Source of the DNA: Verrucomicrobiales bacterium
GTDB lineage: Bacteria > Verrucomicrobiota > Verrucomicrobiia > Limisphaerales > F1-80-MAGS106
Length of the DNA stretch: 6,929 bases
Assembly: GCA_947487925.1 (NCBI GenBank)
Contig: CANLCA010000148.1
Location: 1 to 6,929, forward strand
Direction of reading: 5' to 3'
Shown piece by piece: positions 1-5,733 of the stretch. Each line of letters opens with the position of its first letter. Position 1 is the first letter of the stretch. The position numbers and the translations under genes are program-made. The notes under the pieces were generated by a model that had not been told where the DNA came from, did not search any database, and saw only the letters and a list, made by a program, of their open reading frames with translations.

Positions 1-628
1 CCACATCCCGGATGGCCGCGACCTTGACCGCCTCGACATACCCCGCCGTCTTGTCACGGTTCGGGAGGAATCGGATGAACTCAAAGTCGTTAATCACTGC
101 AAAGGGGACTGCGAAGGTTCCTATGAAATTCTTTTTACCGAAAGCATTGATTCCGTTTTTTACCCCAACCCCTGAATCATCCTGGCTCAAAGTAGTGGTC
201 GGGATGCGGATCAATCGCACGCCACGGTGAGCTGTCGCCGCGGCCAAGCCGGCCATGTCCAGGAGTGCGCCGCCTCCAATCACAAGGATGCAGGAGTGGC
301 GATCGATGTGATAACGTTCAATTTGAGAGTGAATCTCGGAGACTTGGAAGTAGGAGTTTTTGGTGCGTTCGCCGCCCTCAAACACCAGAGGAGGACAGGC
401 AAGGTGCAACTCGGGGAACGCTTCAAAATAACGCTCGATCGTTTGTCCAAGGGTTGGCATCACCGAGAGCAGTCCCTCGTCCAGGACAATCAGCATCCTG
501 GGGCGCCGTGTTTTGTCGTCTTCCACCAGAAGATCCCGCAGCAGCGTGTTCGACACGTCGAAGATTCGTTCCGTGAAGAAAACTCGATGCCGGAAAGTGA
601 CCTGAACACTGCGCTCAATAAATGCCAT
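1..628 (-). CDS. eboD: EboD-type sugar-phosphate cyclase (3-dehydroquinate synthase superfamily), 3' end cut off
   Basis: Reading from ATG at 628 gives 209 complete codons to the window edge, all open; the C-terminal domain is missing. The superfamily makes cyclic polyols from sugar phosphates with NAD and a divalent metal. Visible are the NAD-binding GGGALLD (residues 118-124), IPTTTLSQDDSGVGVKNGIN (142-161, with Lys157), FGKKNFIGTF (163-172) and the EAVK motif (199-202), whose Glu corresponds to the first metal ligand of AroB; the later His ligands lie outside. The wording SGVGVKNGINAFGKKNF and AHRGVRLIR differs from housekeeping AroB (SSVGGKTGVN) and matches what I remember of the EboD branch, from the ebo cluster known from cyanobacterial scytonemin loci and eustigmatophyte plastids. 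Its exact product is not established. It begins 59 bp after the squalene/phytoene synthase gene, so co-transcription is likely. Alternative: a divergent true AroB. Family is certain, EboD subgroup probable. Confidence 0.78.
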   Translation of the reverse strand, partial: MAFIERSVQVTFRHRVFFTERIFDVSNTLLRDLLVEDDKTRRPRMLIVLDEGLLSVMPTLGQTIERYFEAFPELHLACPPLVFEGGERTKNSYFQVSEIHSQIERYHIDRHSCILVIGGGALLDMAGLAAATAHRGVRLIRIPTTTLSQDDSGVGVKNGINAFGKKNFIGTFAVPFAVINDFEFIRFLPNRDKTAGYVEAVKVAAIRDV

Positions 629-641
629 TGGGGAATCTTTT

Positions 642-660
642 AACCCTTTGATGAAAGGTT
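642..660 (-). promoter_or_regulatory. possible small hairpin in the leader of the cyclase gene
   Basis: The 59-bp gap between the synthase stop and the cyclase ATG holds a short inverted repeat, AACCTTT and AAGGGTT in sense direction, with a five-base loop and one G-U pair in the RNA. It ends 13 nt before the ATG, so it could affect ribosome access. No T-run follows, so it does not look like an intrinsic terminator. A repeat this short can arise by chance. Confidence 0.2.
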
Positions 661-687
661 TCGAGGAGTTTTCAAAACCGACTGTTG

Positions 688-1563
688 TTATTTTGAATGG
701 TCTCCATAGTGGGGCGTCGCGACGCCCAACCCGAGGCGGAGCCACGTCCGAAGGATCAAAACAAGTTTGCGGGGCTTCGAAACACAGATCCTTTCCTCAG
801 TAAAAACGTCGAACCGTCGCCGCTCCAGTTCGCCCAGCAAATCCCAATACACGCTTCCCATCAACTCCGCGGCGATCATCGATCTCCGGTCGCTCACTGG
901 GAGCGATTCCCTCGCCTTTCGGTAAAACGACCGTGCCCTTGCGGCCACCGATCCCGCGAGCTCTCGAAACTGCTTCGAATAACGCTGCTTCAGAATGTCG
1001 TCCTCGGAAACCTGGTAGCGCTCGAGCTCCGCGAGCGGAATATAGATGCGGTCCCTCAGCGCGTCGTTCCGCACATCACGCAGGATGTTGGTGAGCTGGA
1101 GCGCTTTTCCTAAATGCACGGCGTAATCTCTGCAGGCCGGGTTCGAATATCCAAAAATTTCGATGCTCTGTAAGCCTACCGCCGAGGCCACCCGATAACA
1201 ATAGGCGTCCAACTCCTCATAGGTCGGGTAACGCGCGATATCCAGATCCATTTCAACCCCATGGAGAATCTCTTCGAACAAACCCAGGGTCAGTTTGTGC
1301 GCTCGGATGACGGGCGCGAGCTCCTCGACGACCGGGAATGAAGCCTGGCCACCCTCGTAAAGCCTCCGGAGTTCCAACCTCCAACGCCCCAGCTCCAGGC
1401 GGCGATCTTCAACAGGACGGGTCGCCTCGTCGGCCACGTCATCAACCTGTCGGCAAAATGCGTACAGCCGGCACATCGCGTCCGCCCGTTCCTTCGGAAG
1501 CAGCACAAAAGCCATCGCCAGGTTCGAGGCGCTTTTCTTTGTGATCGATTCGCTGACGGACAT
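688..1563 (-). CDS. hpnD: squalene/phytoene synthase family protein, HpnD-like
   Basis: A 291-residue trans-isoprenyl diphosphate synthase, the usual length for HpnC/HpnD and bacterial CrtB. Both Asp-rich motifs that bind Mg-diphosphate are intact: DDVAD at 41-45 inside YAFCRQVDDVADE, and DVRND at 163-167 inside LQLTNILRDVRND. Also present are GVEMDLD (102-108) and YCYRVASAVG (121-130). The family condenses two prenyl diphosphates head to head: HpnD makes presqualene diphosphate from farnesyl diphosphate on the route to squalene and hopanoids, while CrtB makes phytoene. The C-terminal stretch with SKPRKL reads more like HpnD, but this is by eye. No HpnC, HpnE, CrtI or hopene cyclase is in the window, so the end product cannot be told from context. 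ATG start at 1563; it follows the small membrane protein gene by 54 bp and precedes the EboD-type gene by 59 bp. Confidence 0.85.
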   Translation of the reverse strand: MSVSESITKKSASNLAMAFVLLPKERADAMCRLYAFCRQVDDVADEATRPVEDRRLELGRWRLELRRLYEGGQASFPVVEELAPVIRAHKLTLGLFEEILHGVEMDLDIARYPTYEELDAYCYRVASAVGLQSIEIFGYSNPACRDYAVHLGKALQLTNILRDVRNDALRDRIYIPLAELERYQVSEDDILKQRYSKQFRELAGSVAARARSFYRKARESLPVSDRRSMIAAELMGSVYWDLLGELERRRFDVFTEERICVSKPRKLVLILRTWLRLGLGVATPHYGDHSK

Positions 1564-1617
1564 GGGTCGGCTTGAGGTTTCGATCAGCTTGCGTGGGAGG
1601 TCGTGAAAACCTCTCTC

Positions 1618-2046
1618 TCAAGCTTTCGGTGGAACAGGATCGTTGGTTCTCGAGGGAGGGAGCCCGCCCGTCTCCTCGAGCGTCGGGTTCCGCGGTCTGT
1701 GGCCGCGCCGCCGCCGGCGTTTCCGGTGTTTACTCGAGGACGCTCCGGCGTCACCATCCAGGTCCCCGGGATCGGCTTCCTCTTCCTCGTCGTCCAAGGT
1801 CGTCTGCAGGGCGCGGCTCCCTGTGGATTTGATGGAATTCTGAACGATGGCGGGTCGGTGGGAGCGATGTTCCCGCCGCTTGGAGCGCCGCAGGTAACGT
1901 GCCCCAACGAACAGGATCGCTGCCAGCACCAGGGTCGCCAGAAGGTTCCACGCGATATCCCCAAGAGCCAGCTTAGTACCTGTACCGAGGGGTCTCGCGG
2001 ACAAGTTGTCGAGTGCCTGGGCGAAAAGTGGCATGGGTGCTGTCAT
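1618..2046 (-). CDS. hypothetical single-pass membrane protein with charged tail
   Basis: I do not recognise this 142-residue protein. It has a short N-terminal segment, one hydrophobic helix at about residues 32-52 (AWNLLATLVLAAILFVGARYL), an immediate basic stop-transfer patch (RRSKRREHR), then a low-complexity tail with an acidic run (DDEEEEADPGDLDGD) followed by a strongly basic run (KHRKRRRRRGHRPRN) and a Pro-rich end. By the positive-inside rule the tail should be cytoplasmic. The ATG at 2046 lies 16 bp after the stop of the response regulator gene, with GAAGA just before it as a weak ribosome site, and the gene sits in line with its neighbours, which supports its being real. Antisense frames here are also open, as expected for GC-rich low-complexity DNA. 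A role is unknown; the basic run could bind nucleic acid or anionic lipid, which is only a guess. Confidence 0.65.
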   Translation of the reverse strand: MTAPMPLFAQALDNLSARPLGTGTKLALGDIAWNLLATLVLAAILFVGARYLRRSKRREHRSHRPAIVQNSIKSTGSRALQTTLDDEEEEADPGDLDGDAGASSSKHRKRRRRRGHRPRNPTLEETGGLPPSRTNDPVPPKA

Positions 2047-2062
2047 TCTTCAATAAGCTCGC

Positions 2063-3493
2063 TCAGGGGGTTTGAGAATAGCTCTCCCCCGGGTTCTTTT
2101 CTTCTTCGACGGAGTTTTCCTGCAAAATATTGAGTCGCTGCATTCGATAACGCAAGGCGTGACGGCTGATCTTCAGCTGCTCGGCGACGCGATTCAAGTT
2201 TCCCTGATGTTGCTCATGAATGGAAAGGATCAAATCGCGTTCGTAATTCGTGACTGCCTGATCCAGAGACAGACCCGCCATGATAAACGCGGTGTCGAAC
2301 TTTCGCAGTTTGGATTCCACCTGGAAATTGGGCAGGCTTCCCGGATGAATCTCCTCCGCTGTCTCGAGAATCACCGCTCTTTCGATAGCGTTCCTGAGTT
2401 CCCGGACATTCCCTGGCCAGTGATGAGCGAGCAATTGATGCTGCGCGTTCGGCGAAAACCCCTTCACAACCTTGTTCATCGAAAGACAAAAGTGCCGGAG
2501 GAAATGGGCCGCCAGCAGGAGCACGTCCTGGCTGCGTTCACGCAGGGGTGGCGGAAGAAATTGAACCACATTGAGCCGGTGGAAAAGGTCCTCCCTGAAA
2601 TGGTTCTGCCGGATGGCATGCACGATGTCCCTGTTCGTTGCGGCGATGAGCCGCACATTCACTTGAAGCTCGCTGTTTCCCCCCACGCGCGTGAATGTTC
2701 CGTCCTCTAGAAACCGCAGCAGCTTCGCTTGTAAAGGACGACTCATGTCGCCGATCTCATCCAGAAAAATGGTGCCTCCATCGGCTTCTTCAACACGCCC
2801 CAGCTTCTGTTTCAGAGCTCCCGTGAAAGCCCCTTTTTCGTGCCCGAACAATTCACTTTCAAGGAGGTTCTCCGGGATGGCCGCGCAATTGATGCGAATG
2901 TAATTGGCTTCTCGCCGATGGCTCAAGCTGTGGAGTGCGCCAGCAACGAGTTCCTTTCCCGTGCCACTCTCGCCCAGAATCAATACCGTGGCGTTGGTGG
3001 GAGCCACCGTCTGAATGAGGCGTTTTAGATCCATCATCCGCGAGCACTCCCCGATGATCTGATCGAGCGTCACACCCTGGGCTGCGCGTGCCCGCAGTGC
3101 CGCGTTTTCCTGGATCAACCGATGACGTTCCGCGCATCGGTGCACCGCGTGAATCAGTTCCTCGGGCGCAAAGGGTTTGGCCAGGTAGTCCACCGCGCCA
3201 GCCTTGATCGCTTCCACGGCCAGCTTGGGGGTTGCGTAGGCGGTGATCATCAGGATCGGCAGGCCGGGATAGCGGTCTCGCACCTTGCCAAGAAATTCAT
3301 ACCCGCTCATCCCCCCGAGCCGGGCGTCTGTGAGCACCATGAACACCGGTTCCTGCTCCAGCACTTTCAATCCCTGCTCGGCTGATTCCGCGGAACGGAC
3401 TCGGTAGCCTTCGTCGGTCATCACAGTCTCAAGCGAGATCCGCATGTTCTTCTCATCATCGACGACGAGCAGGGGTGGCAATGGCAATTTCAT
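2063..3493 (-). CDS. NtrC-family sigma-54-dependent response regulator
   Basis: A 476-residue activator with the complete three-domain plan. Receiver at about 7-120: acidic pocket DDE (12-14), phospho-acceptor Asp56 (LTDARLGGMSG), Thr84 and Lys106 (LAKPF). AAA+ domain at about 145-375: Walker A GESGTGKE (174-181), the sigma-54 contact loop GAFTGA (221-226), Walker B IFLDEIGD (242-249), and the RLNVVQFLPPPLRER region. Fis-type helix-turn-helix at about 432-454 (NRVAEQLKISRHALRYRMQR). The protein should use ATP hydrolysis to open sigma-54 promoters once phosphorylated. The partner is almost surely the kinase whose gene ends 55 bp upstream. The ATG at 3493 is the first usable start after an in-frame TAA at about 3559. 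No -24/-12 promoter was found by eye in the gaps of this window, so the targets are probably elsewhere or were missed. Confidence 0.96.
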   Translation of the reverse strand: MKLPLPPLLVVDDEKNMRISLETVMTDEGYRVRSAESAEQGLKVLEQEPVFMVLTDARLGGMSGYEFLGKVRDRYPGLPILMITAYATPKLAVEAIKAGAVDYLAKPFAPEELIHAVHRCAERHRLIQENAALRARAAQGVTLDQIIGECSRMMDLKRLIQTVAPTNATVLILGESGTGKELVAGALHSLSHRREANYIRINCAAIPENLLESELFGHEKGAFTGALKQKLGRVEEADGGTIFLDEIGDMSRPLQAKLLRFLEDGTFTRVGGNSELQVNVRLIAATNRDIVHAIRQNHFREDLFHRLNVVQFLPPPLRERSQDVLLLAAHFLRHFCLSMNKVVKGFSPNAQHQLLAHHWPGNVRELRNAIERAVILETAEEIHPGSLPNFQVESKLRKFDTAFIMAGLSLDQAVTNYERDLILSIHEQHQGNLNRVAEQLKISRHALRYRMQRLNILQENSVEEEKNPGESYSQTP

Positions 3494-3552
3494 GGCGAGT
3501 GCCGAAGGCCAAGGGCCCTGGCAGACGATAATTTCTTGGTTGCTGGTTTCAT
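3490..3552 (-). CDS. possible 20-codon coupling ORF between kinase and regulator genes
   Basis: In the 55-bp gap, an ATG at 3552-3550 overlaps the kinase stop as ATGA, and its reading frame runs 20 codons to a TGA at 3492-3490 that overlaps the regulator start, again as ATGA. The encoded peptide would be short and basic (begins MKPATKKL). ATGA overlaps are a common form of translational coupling, so translating this frame could hand ribosomes from kinase to regulator. No Shine-Dalgarno site is evident and the arrangement may be chance. Confidence 0.22.
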   Translation of the reverse strand: MKPATKKLSSARALGLRHSP

Positions 3553-4979
3553 TTTCTTAACCTGAACAGGCTCTTGGCCGGAAAGTTAACAACGAACTCG
3601 GTCCCCTTTCCAAGCTCCGAATGCACGCTCACGGTTCCGCCGTTGATTTCCGTGTTGTGTTTCACAATCGCCAATCCCAGTCCCGACCCCTTTTCTTTCG
3701 TCGTAAAATAGGGTTCAAAAATCTTTTCAAGATGTTCGGATGCGATGCCAGGACCGTCATCGCGCAGGGTGATGACCACCGAATAATCTTCCTTGTAGGA
3801 CGTGGACAACCAGATGTTCCCCCGCCCCTGCATGGCCTCGCGCGCATTGTGAAGGATGTTGATGAACACCTCCGAAATGTGCGCGCGCTGGATGAGCAAC
3901 GAGGGCAGCGCGTGCGCGTAATGGCGGTGCAGCGCCACGGCGAAATGCACCGCCGCCGGAAAAACCTGATCGGCAGCCCGATCCAGCTCCTCGTTGATCT
4001 CCACCCGCTCAACGTGACCTTCCGATAGCCGCGCGTAACCCATGAGCTCCGTGATGATGCGGTCGGAACGCGCCACTTCTTCCCGGATGATTGAGATCTG
4101 CTGGGTGATGGTCTTGCCTTCTTTCACGGTGCGTTGCAGGGTGAAAGCGGCGTTGTTGATGATGCCCAGAGGATTCTTGAGCTGGTGCGCGATTTCAGCG
4201 GCCAGCCTGCCTGTCGCCTGCATCTGTTGCTGCCTCAATGAAAACTCCAGGGACTCCTCCTGGGCTCGCTGCTGCCGGTCGAACAGCACTTGCACTCCAT
4301 AACAGCAAATGGTCATCAGCAGTAGCAGAATCACTCGAAGGATGAAGGGCTCCGCCGTCGCCGACACGGAAGCCGAGTCTTCATAAAAGGAGAGCACCGT
4401 GGTGATGTTCTCCATTTCTGTCTTCTTCATGGCAACGTCCACCAACCCGGCCACCACATAAGCTCCCATCACAACCAGGTTGGCGGTGATCTGTGGGGCC
4501 GCCAGCCCAATGCTCACCGCGTTTCGCACCACCAGCGCTAGAAGTATCCAAAACAAGATGCTGTCGAAACCTCCCGTCACCAGGGTCAGCGCCGCAACAA
4601 ACAGGGCATCCACTATCCCCACCACAAACACCAGCCATTGGACCAGGGCGAAGGAGACTTGCCGCATGCCCAAAAGAAAAAATCCCGCGGCGACATTCAC
4701 CATGAAATACAGGATGAAAGCCGTTTGCACCCCCTTCAACAGCACGCTCCAGTACTGGTAGCTCTCTGAAGCCAAAAGCCGGGTGGTGGTGATGTCCTCC
4801 AACCGGATCGCAAAGAAAAGGTAATAGAAGAGTATCACCAGCGCCGCCCCTTTGACCGGAAGCATGAGGTGGCGCTCCATGAACTCGAGGCGGTCCACCT
4901 GCGCCGCCGGTCGCGCCGCGGAAGGTGACCAAAATTCCCGCCACTGGCGAACCCAGTTGTCTAGGAACGCGGAGGACAT
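3549..4979 (-). CDS. membrane sensor histidine kinase, NtrB/ZraS-like core
   Basis: A 476-residue kinase. The N-terminal half carries about six hydrophobic segments (near 41-58, 84-104, 108-132, 141-158, 166-183 and 211-233) and no recognisable PAS, GAF or large periplasmic domain; a loop of about 28 residues between the last two may be the only sizeable extracytoplasmic part. A coiled-coil linker (234-256, Gln/Glu-rich) leads to the HisKA box AAEIAHQLKNP with phospho-acceptor His265. The HATPase domain has the N box (EVFINILHNAREAM, Asn374 and Asn378), G1 DDGPGI (407-412), the F box EPYFTTK (422-428) and G2 GSGLGLAIV (431-439). All catalytic motifs are intact. The ATG at 4979 lies inside the end of coaC, overlapping by 19 bp, so translation is probably coupled. 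Its likely target is the sigma-54 activator encoded next. The stimulus cannot be read from the sequence; the sensing part being intramembrane suggests a membrane-state or small-molecule signal. Confidence 0.95.
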   Translation of the reverse strand: MSSAFLDNWVRQWREFWSPSAARPAAQVDRLEFMERHLMLPVKGAALVILFYYLFFAIRLEDITTTRLLASESYQYWSVLLKGVQTAFILYFMVNVAAGFFLLGMRQVSFALVQWLVFVVGIVDALFVAALTLVTGGFDSILFWILLALVVRNAVSIGLAAPQITANLVVMGAYVVAGLVDVAMKKTEMENITTVLSFYEDSASVSATAEPFILRVILLLLMTICCYGVQVLFDRQQRAQEESLEFSLRQQQMQATGRLAAEIAHQLKNPLGIINNAAFTLQRTVKEGKTITQQISIIREEVARSDRIITELMGYARLSEGHVERVEINEELDRAADQVFPAAVHFAVALHRHYAHALPSLLIQRAHISEVFINILHNAREAMQGRGNIWLSTSYKEDYSVVITLRDDGPGIASEHLEKIFEPYFTTKEKGSGLGLAIVKHNTEINGGTVSVHSELGKGTEFVVNFPAKSLFRLRK

Positions 4980-5518
4980 TCAGTAAGAAGTTCCAGAGCC
5001 CGACCCGCAATCTGCTCCACTCCCCATAATCGGCCCAAACCCTCGTAGCCGCACGCGAGAAGACCCTCCTCAGGGCCGATGAATTCGATGCCCCTGGATT
5101 TCAGCGTTTGAACGTTCTGTCGTGTCGCGGGATGATGCCACATCTTTCCGTTCATCGCCGGCGCGATCAATGTCTTTGCGAGAGGGCGCAACGCCAGCGC
5201 AATACACGTCAGAGCGTCGTCCGCAAGCCCGTGCGCCAGTTTCGCGATGCAGTTGGCCGTCGCTGGGGCGATCAACAGTAAATCCGCCTCGTCCGCCAGA
5301 CGCACGTGCGCGGGTTTCCACCCTTCCTCCTCGTCATACAAATCACCAATCACAGGGTTGCGCGACACGGTCTTGAGGGCAAGGGGAGTGATGAATCGCT
5401 GCGCGTCAGAGGTCAGCACCGCGTGGACTTCGACTCCCCTCTTGACGAGAAGACTGCCCAGTTCCACCGCCTTGTAAGCCGCGATCGAACCTGTGACACC
5501 AAGAATGACAAATGCCAT
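4961..5518 (-). CDS. coaC: stand-alone phosphopantothenoylcysteine decarboxylase (CoaC flavoprotein)
   Basis: A 185-residue FMN flavoprotein of the HFCD family, which decarboxylates 4'-phosphopantothenoylcysteine to 4'-phosphopantetheine in coenzyme A synthesis. Motifs in order: LGVTGSIAAYK (6-16), catalytic His71 in PAHVRLA, PATAN (85-89), the substrate-binding APAMNGKMW (119-127) and the active-site lid ACGYEGLGRL with Cys156. The protein stops after the decarboxylase domain: the CoaB synthetase half, fused to it in most bacteria as CoaBC, is absent here and the next gene is a kinase. I place the start at ATG 5518 because it puts the first beta strand in the family position; a longer frame open to a TTG at 5554 would add 12 unlike residues. 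No strong ribosome site is visible. Related HFCD enzymes (UbiX/Pad1, EpiD) differ in the lid motif, so CoaC is the best call. Confidence 0.9.
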   Translation of the reverse strand: MAFVILGVTGSIAAYKAVELGSLLVKRGVEVHAVLTSDAQRFITPLALKTVSRNPVIGDLYDEEEGWKPAHVRLADEADLLLIAPATANCIAKLAHGLADDALTCIALALRPLAKTLIAPAMNGKMWHHPATRQNVQTLKSRGIEFIGPEEGLLACGYEGLGRLWGVEQIAGRALELLTECPPRS

Positions 5519-5573
5519 ATTCGCAATGGTGGACCTGCCGCAACTTGACTTCAACCTGGAAAAAGCAGATGAG

Positions 5574-5607
5574 AAACCACTAATCTTCGCTAATCATCAC
5601 TGATACA
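5574..5607 (+). repeat. left arm of inverted-repeat element, three 10-bp units
   Basis: After AAAC the arm reads as three consecutive 10-bp units: CACTAATCTT (5578-5587), CGCTAATCAT (5588-5597) and CACTGATACA (5598-5607), each sharing the core C-R-C-T-R-A-T. The first 21 bases (5574-5594) are matched in reverse complement by 5696-5716 with a single difference, and CACT at 5598-5601 is matched again by AGTG at 5689-5692. Confidence 0.85.
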
Positions 5608-5682
5608 ACAAGATGCGAAAAATAACGATCGGGACGCCGGTTCACTGTATGGGATGAGGTGCTCGGTCAGCGTAACTTCTAC

Positions 5683-5716
5683 ACCCTTAGTGTCTATTAG
5701 CGAAAATTAGTGGTTT
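5683..5716 (-). repeat. right arm of inverted-repeat element, three 10-bp units
   Basis: Read on the minus strand, this arm after AAAC gives CACTAATTTT (5712-5703), CGCTAATAGA (5702-5693) and CACTAAGGGT (5692-5683), the same order and 10-bp spacing as the left arm. The arms enclose about 75 bases (5608-5682) with no clear inner stem. In an RNA copied in the direction of the genes, the one mismatch in the 21-bp stem (5585 with 5705) becomes a G-U pair. Confidence 0.85.
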
Positions 5717-5733
5717 AACTTCCGTTATTAGGT

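Larger units (their letters stand above)
5519..5733. other. 215-bp intergenic region between olsA and coaC
   Basis: This is the longest non-coding stretch in the window. It carries the phased inverted-repeat element at 5574-5716 and about 55 bp of ordinary sequence before the coaC start. No convincing sigma-70 or sigma-54 promoter was found here by eye on the minus strand, although this gap is the natural place for one serving coaC and the genes after it. It marks the most likely boundary between the olsBA unit and the downstream cluster. Confidence 0.6.

Noticed and set aside
1..628. Housekeeping AroB (shikimate pathway)
   Set aside because: The substrate-loop wording GVGVKNGINAFGKKNF differs from AroB GVGGKTGVN; kept as an alternative because the metal-binding C-terminal half is outside the window.
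12..643. Plus-strand open frames of 72, 138 and 103 codons
   Set aside because: They lie antisense to the cyclase frame, which shows clear family motifs, and their products have no recognisable domain.
1574..1613. GAGGTTT / AAACCTC inverted repeat before the squalene/phytoene synthase gene
   Set aside because: The stem is only 7 bp with a 26-base loop and no T-run follows, so neither a terminator nor a riboswitch can be argued.
1603..2133. Plus-strand open frame of 176 codons
   Set aside because: It is antisense to the small membrane protein and the end of the regulator, has low-complexity Arg/Pro/Ser-rich content and no start context; the minus-strand reading has a proper membrane helix and operon spacing.
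2072..2710. Plus-strand open frame of 212 codons
   Set aside because: It is a shadow of the AAA+ and DNA-binding domains of the response regulator on the other strand.
5519..5554. Longer coaC starting at TTG 5554
   Set aside because: The 12 extra residues do not resemble the family, and ATG 5518 places the first strand MAFVILGVTGS in the usual position.
5574..5716. Phased repeat as a CRISPR array
   Set aside because: The units are 10 bp, contiguous and inverted in two arms, with no repeat-spacer alternation and no cas gene nearby.
5519..5733. Sigma-70 or sigma-54 promoter for coaC
   Set aside because: Scanning the minus strand gave only poor matches with wrong spacing; no site was good enough to annotate.
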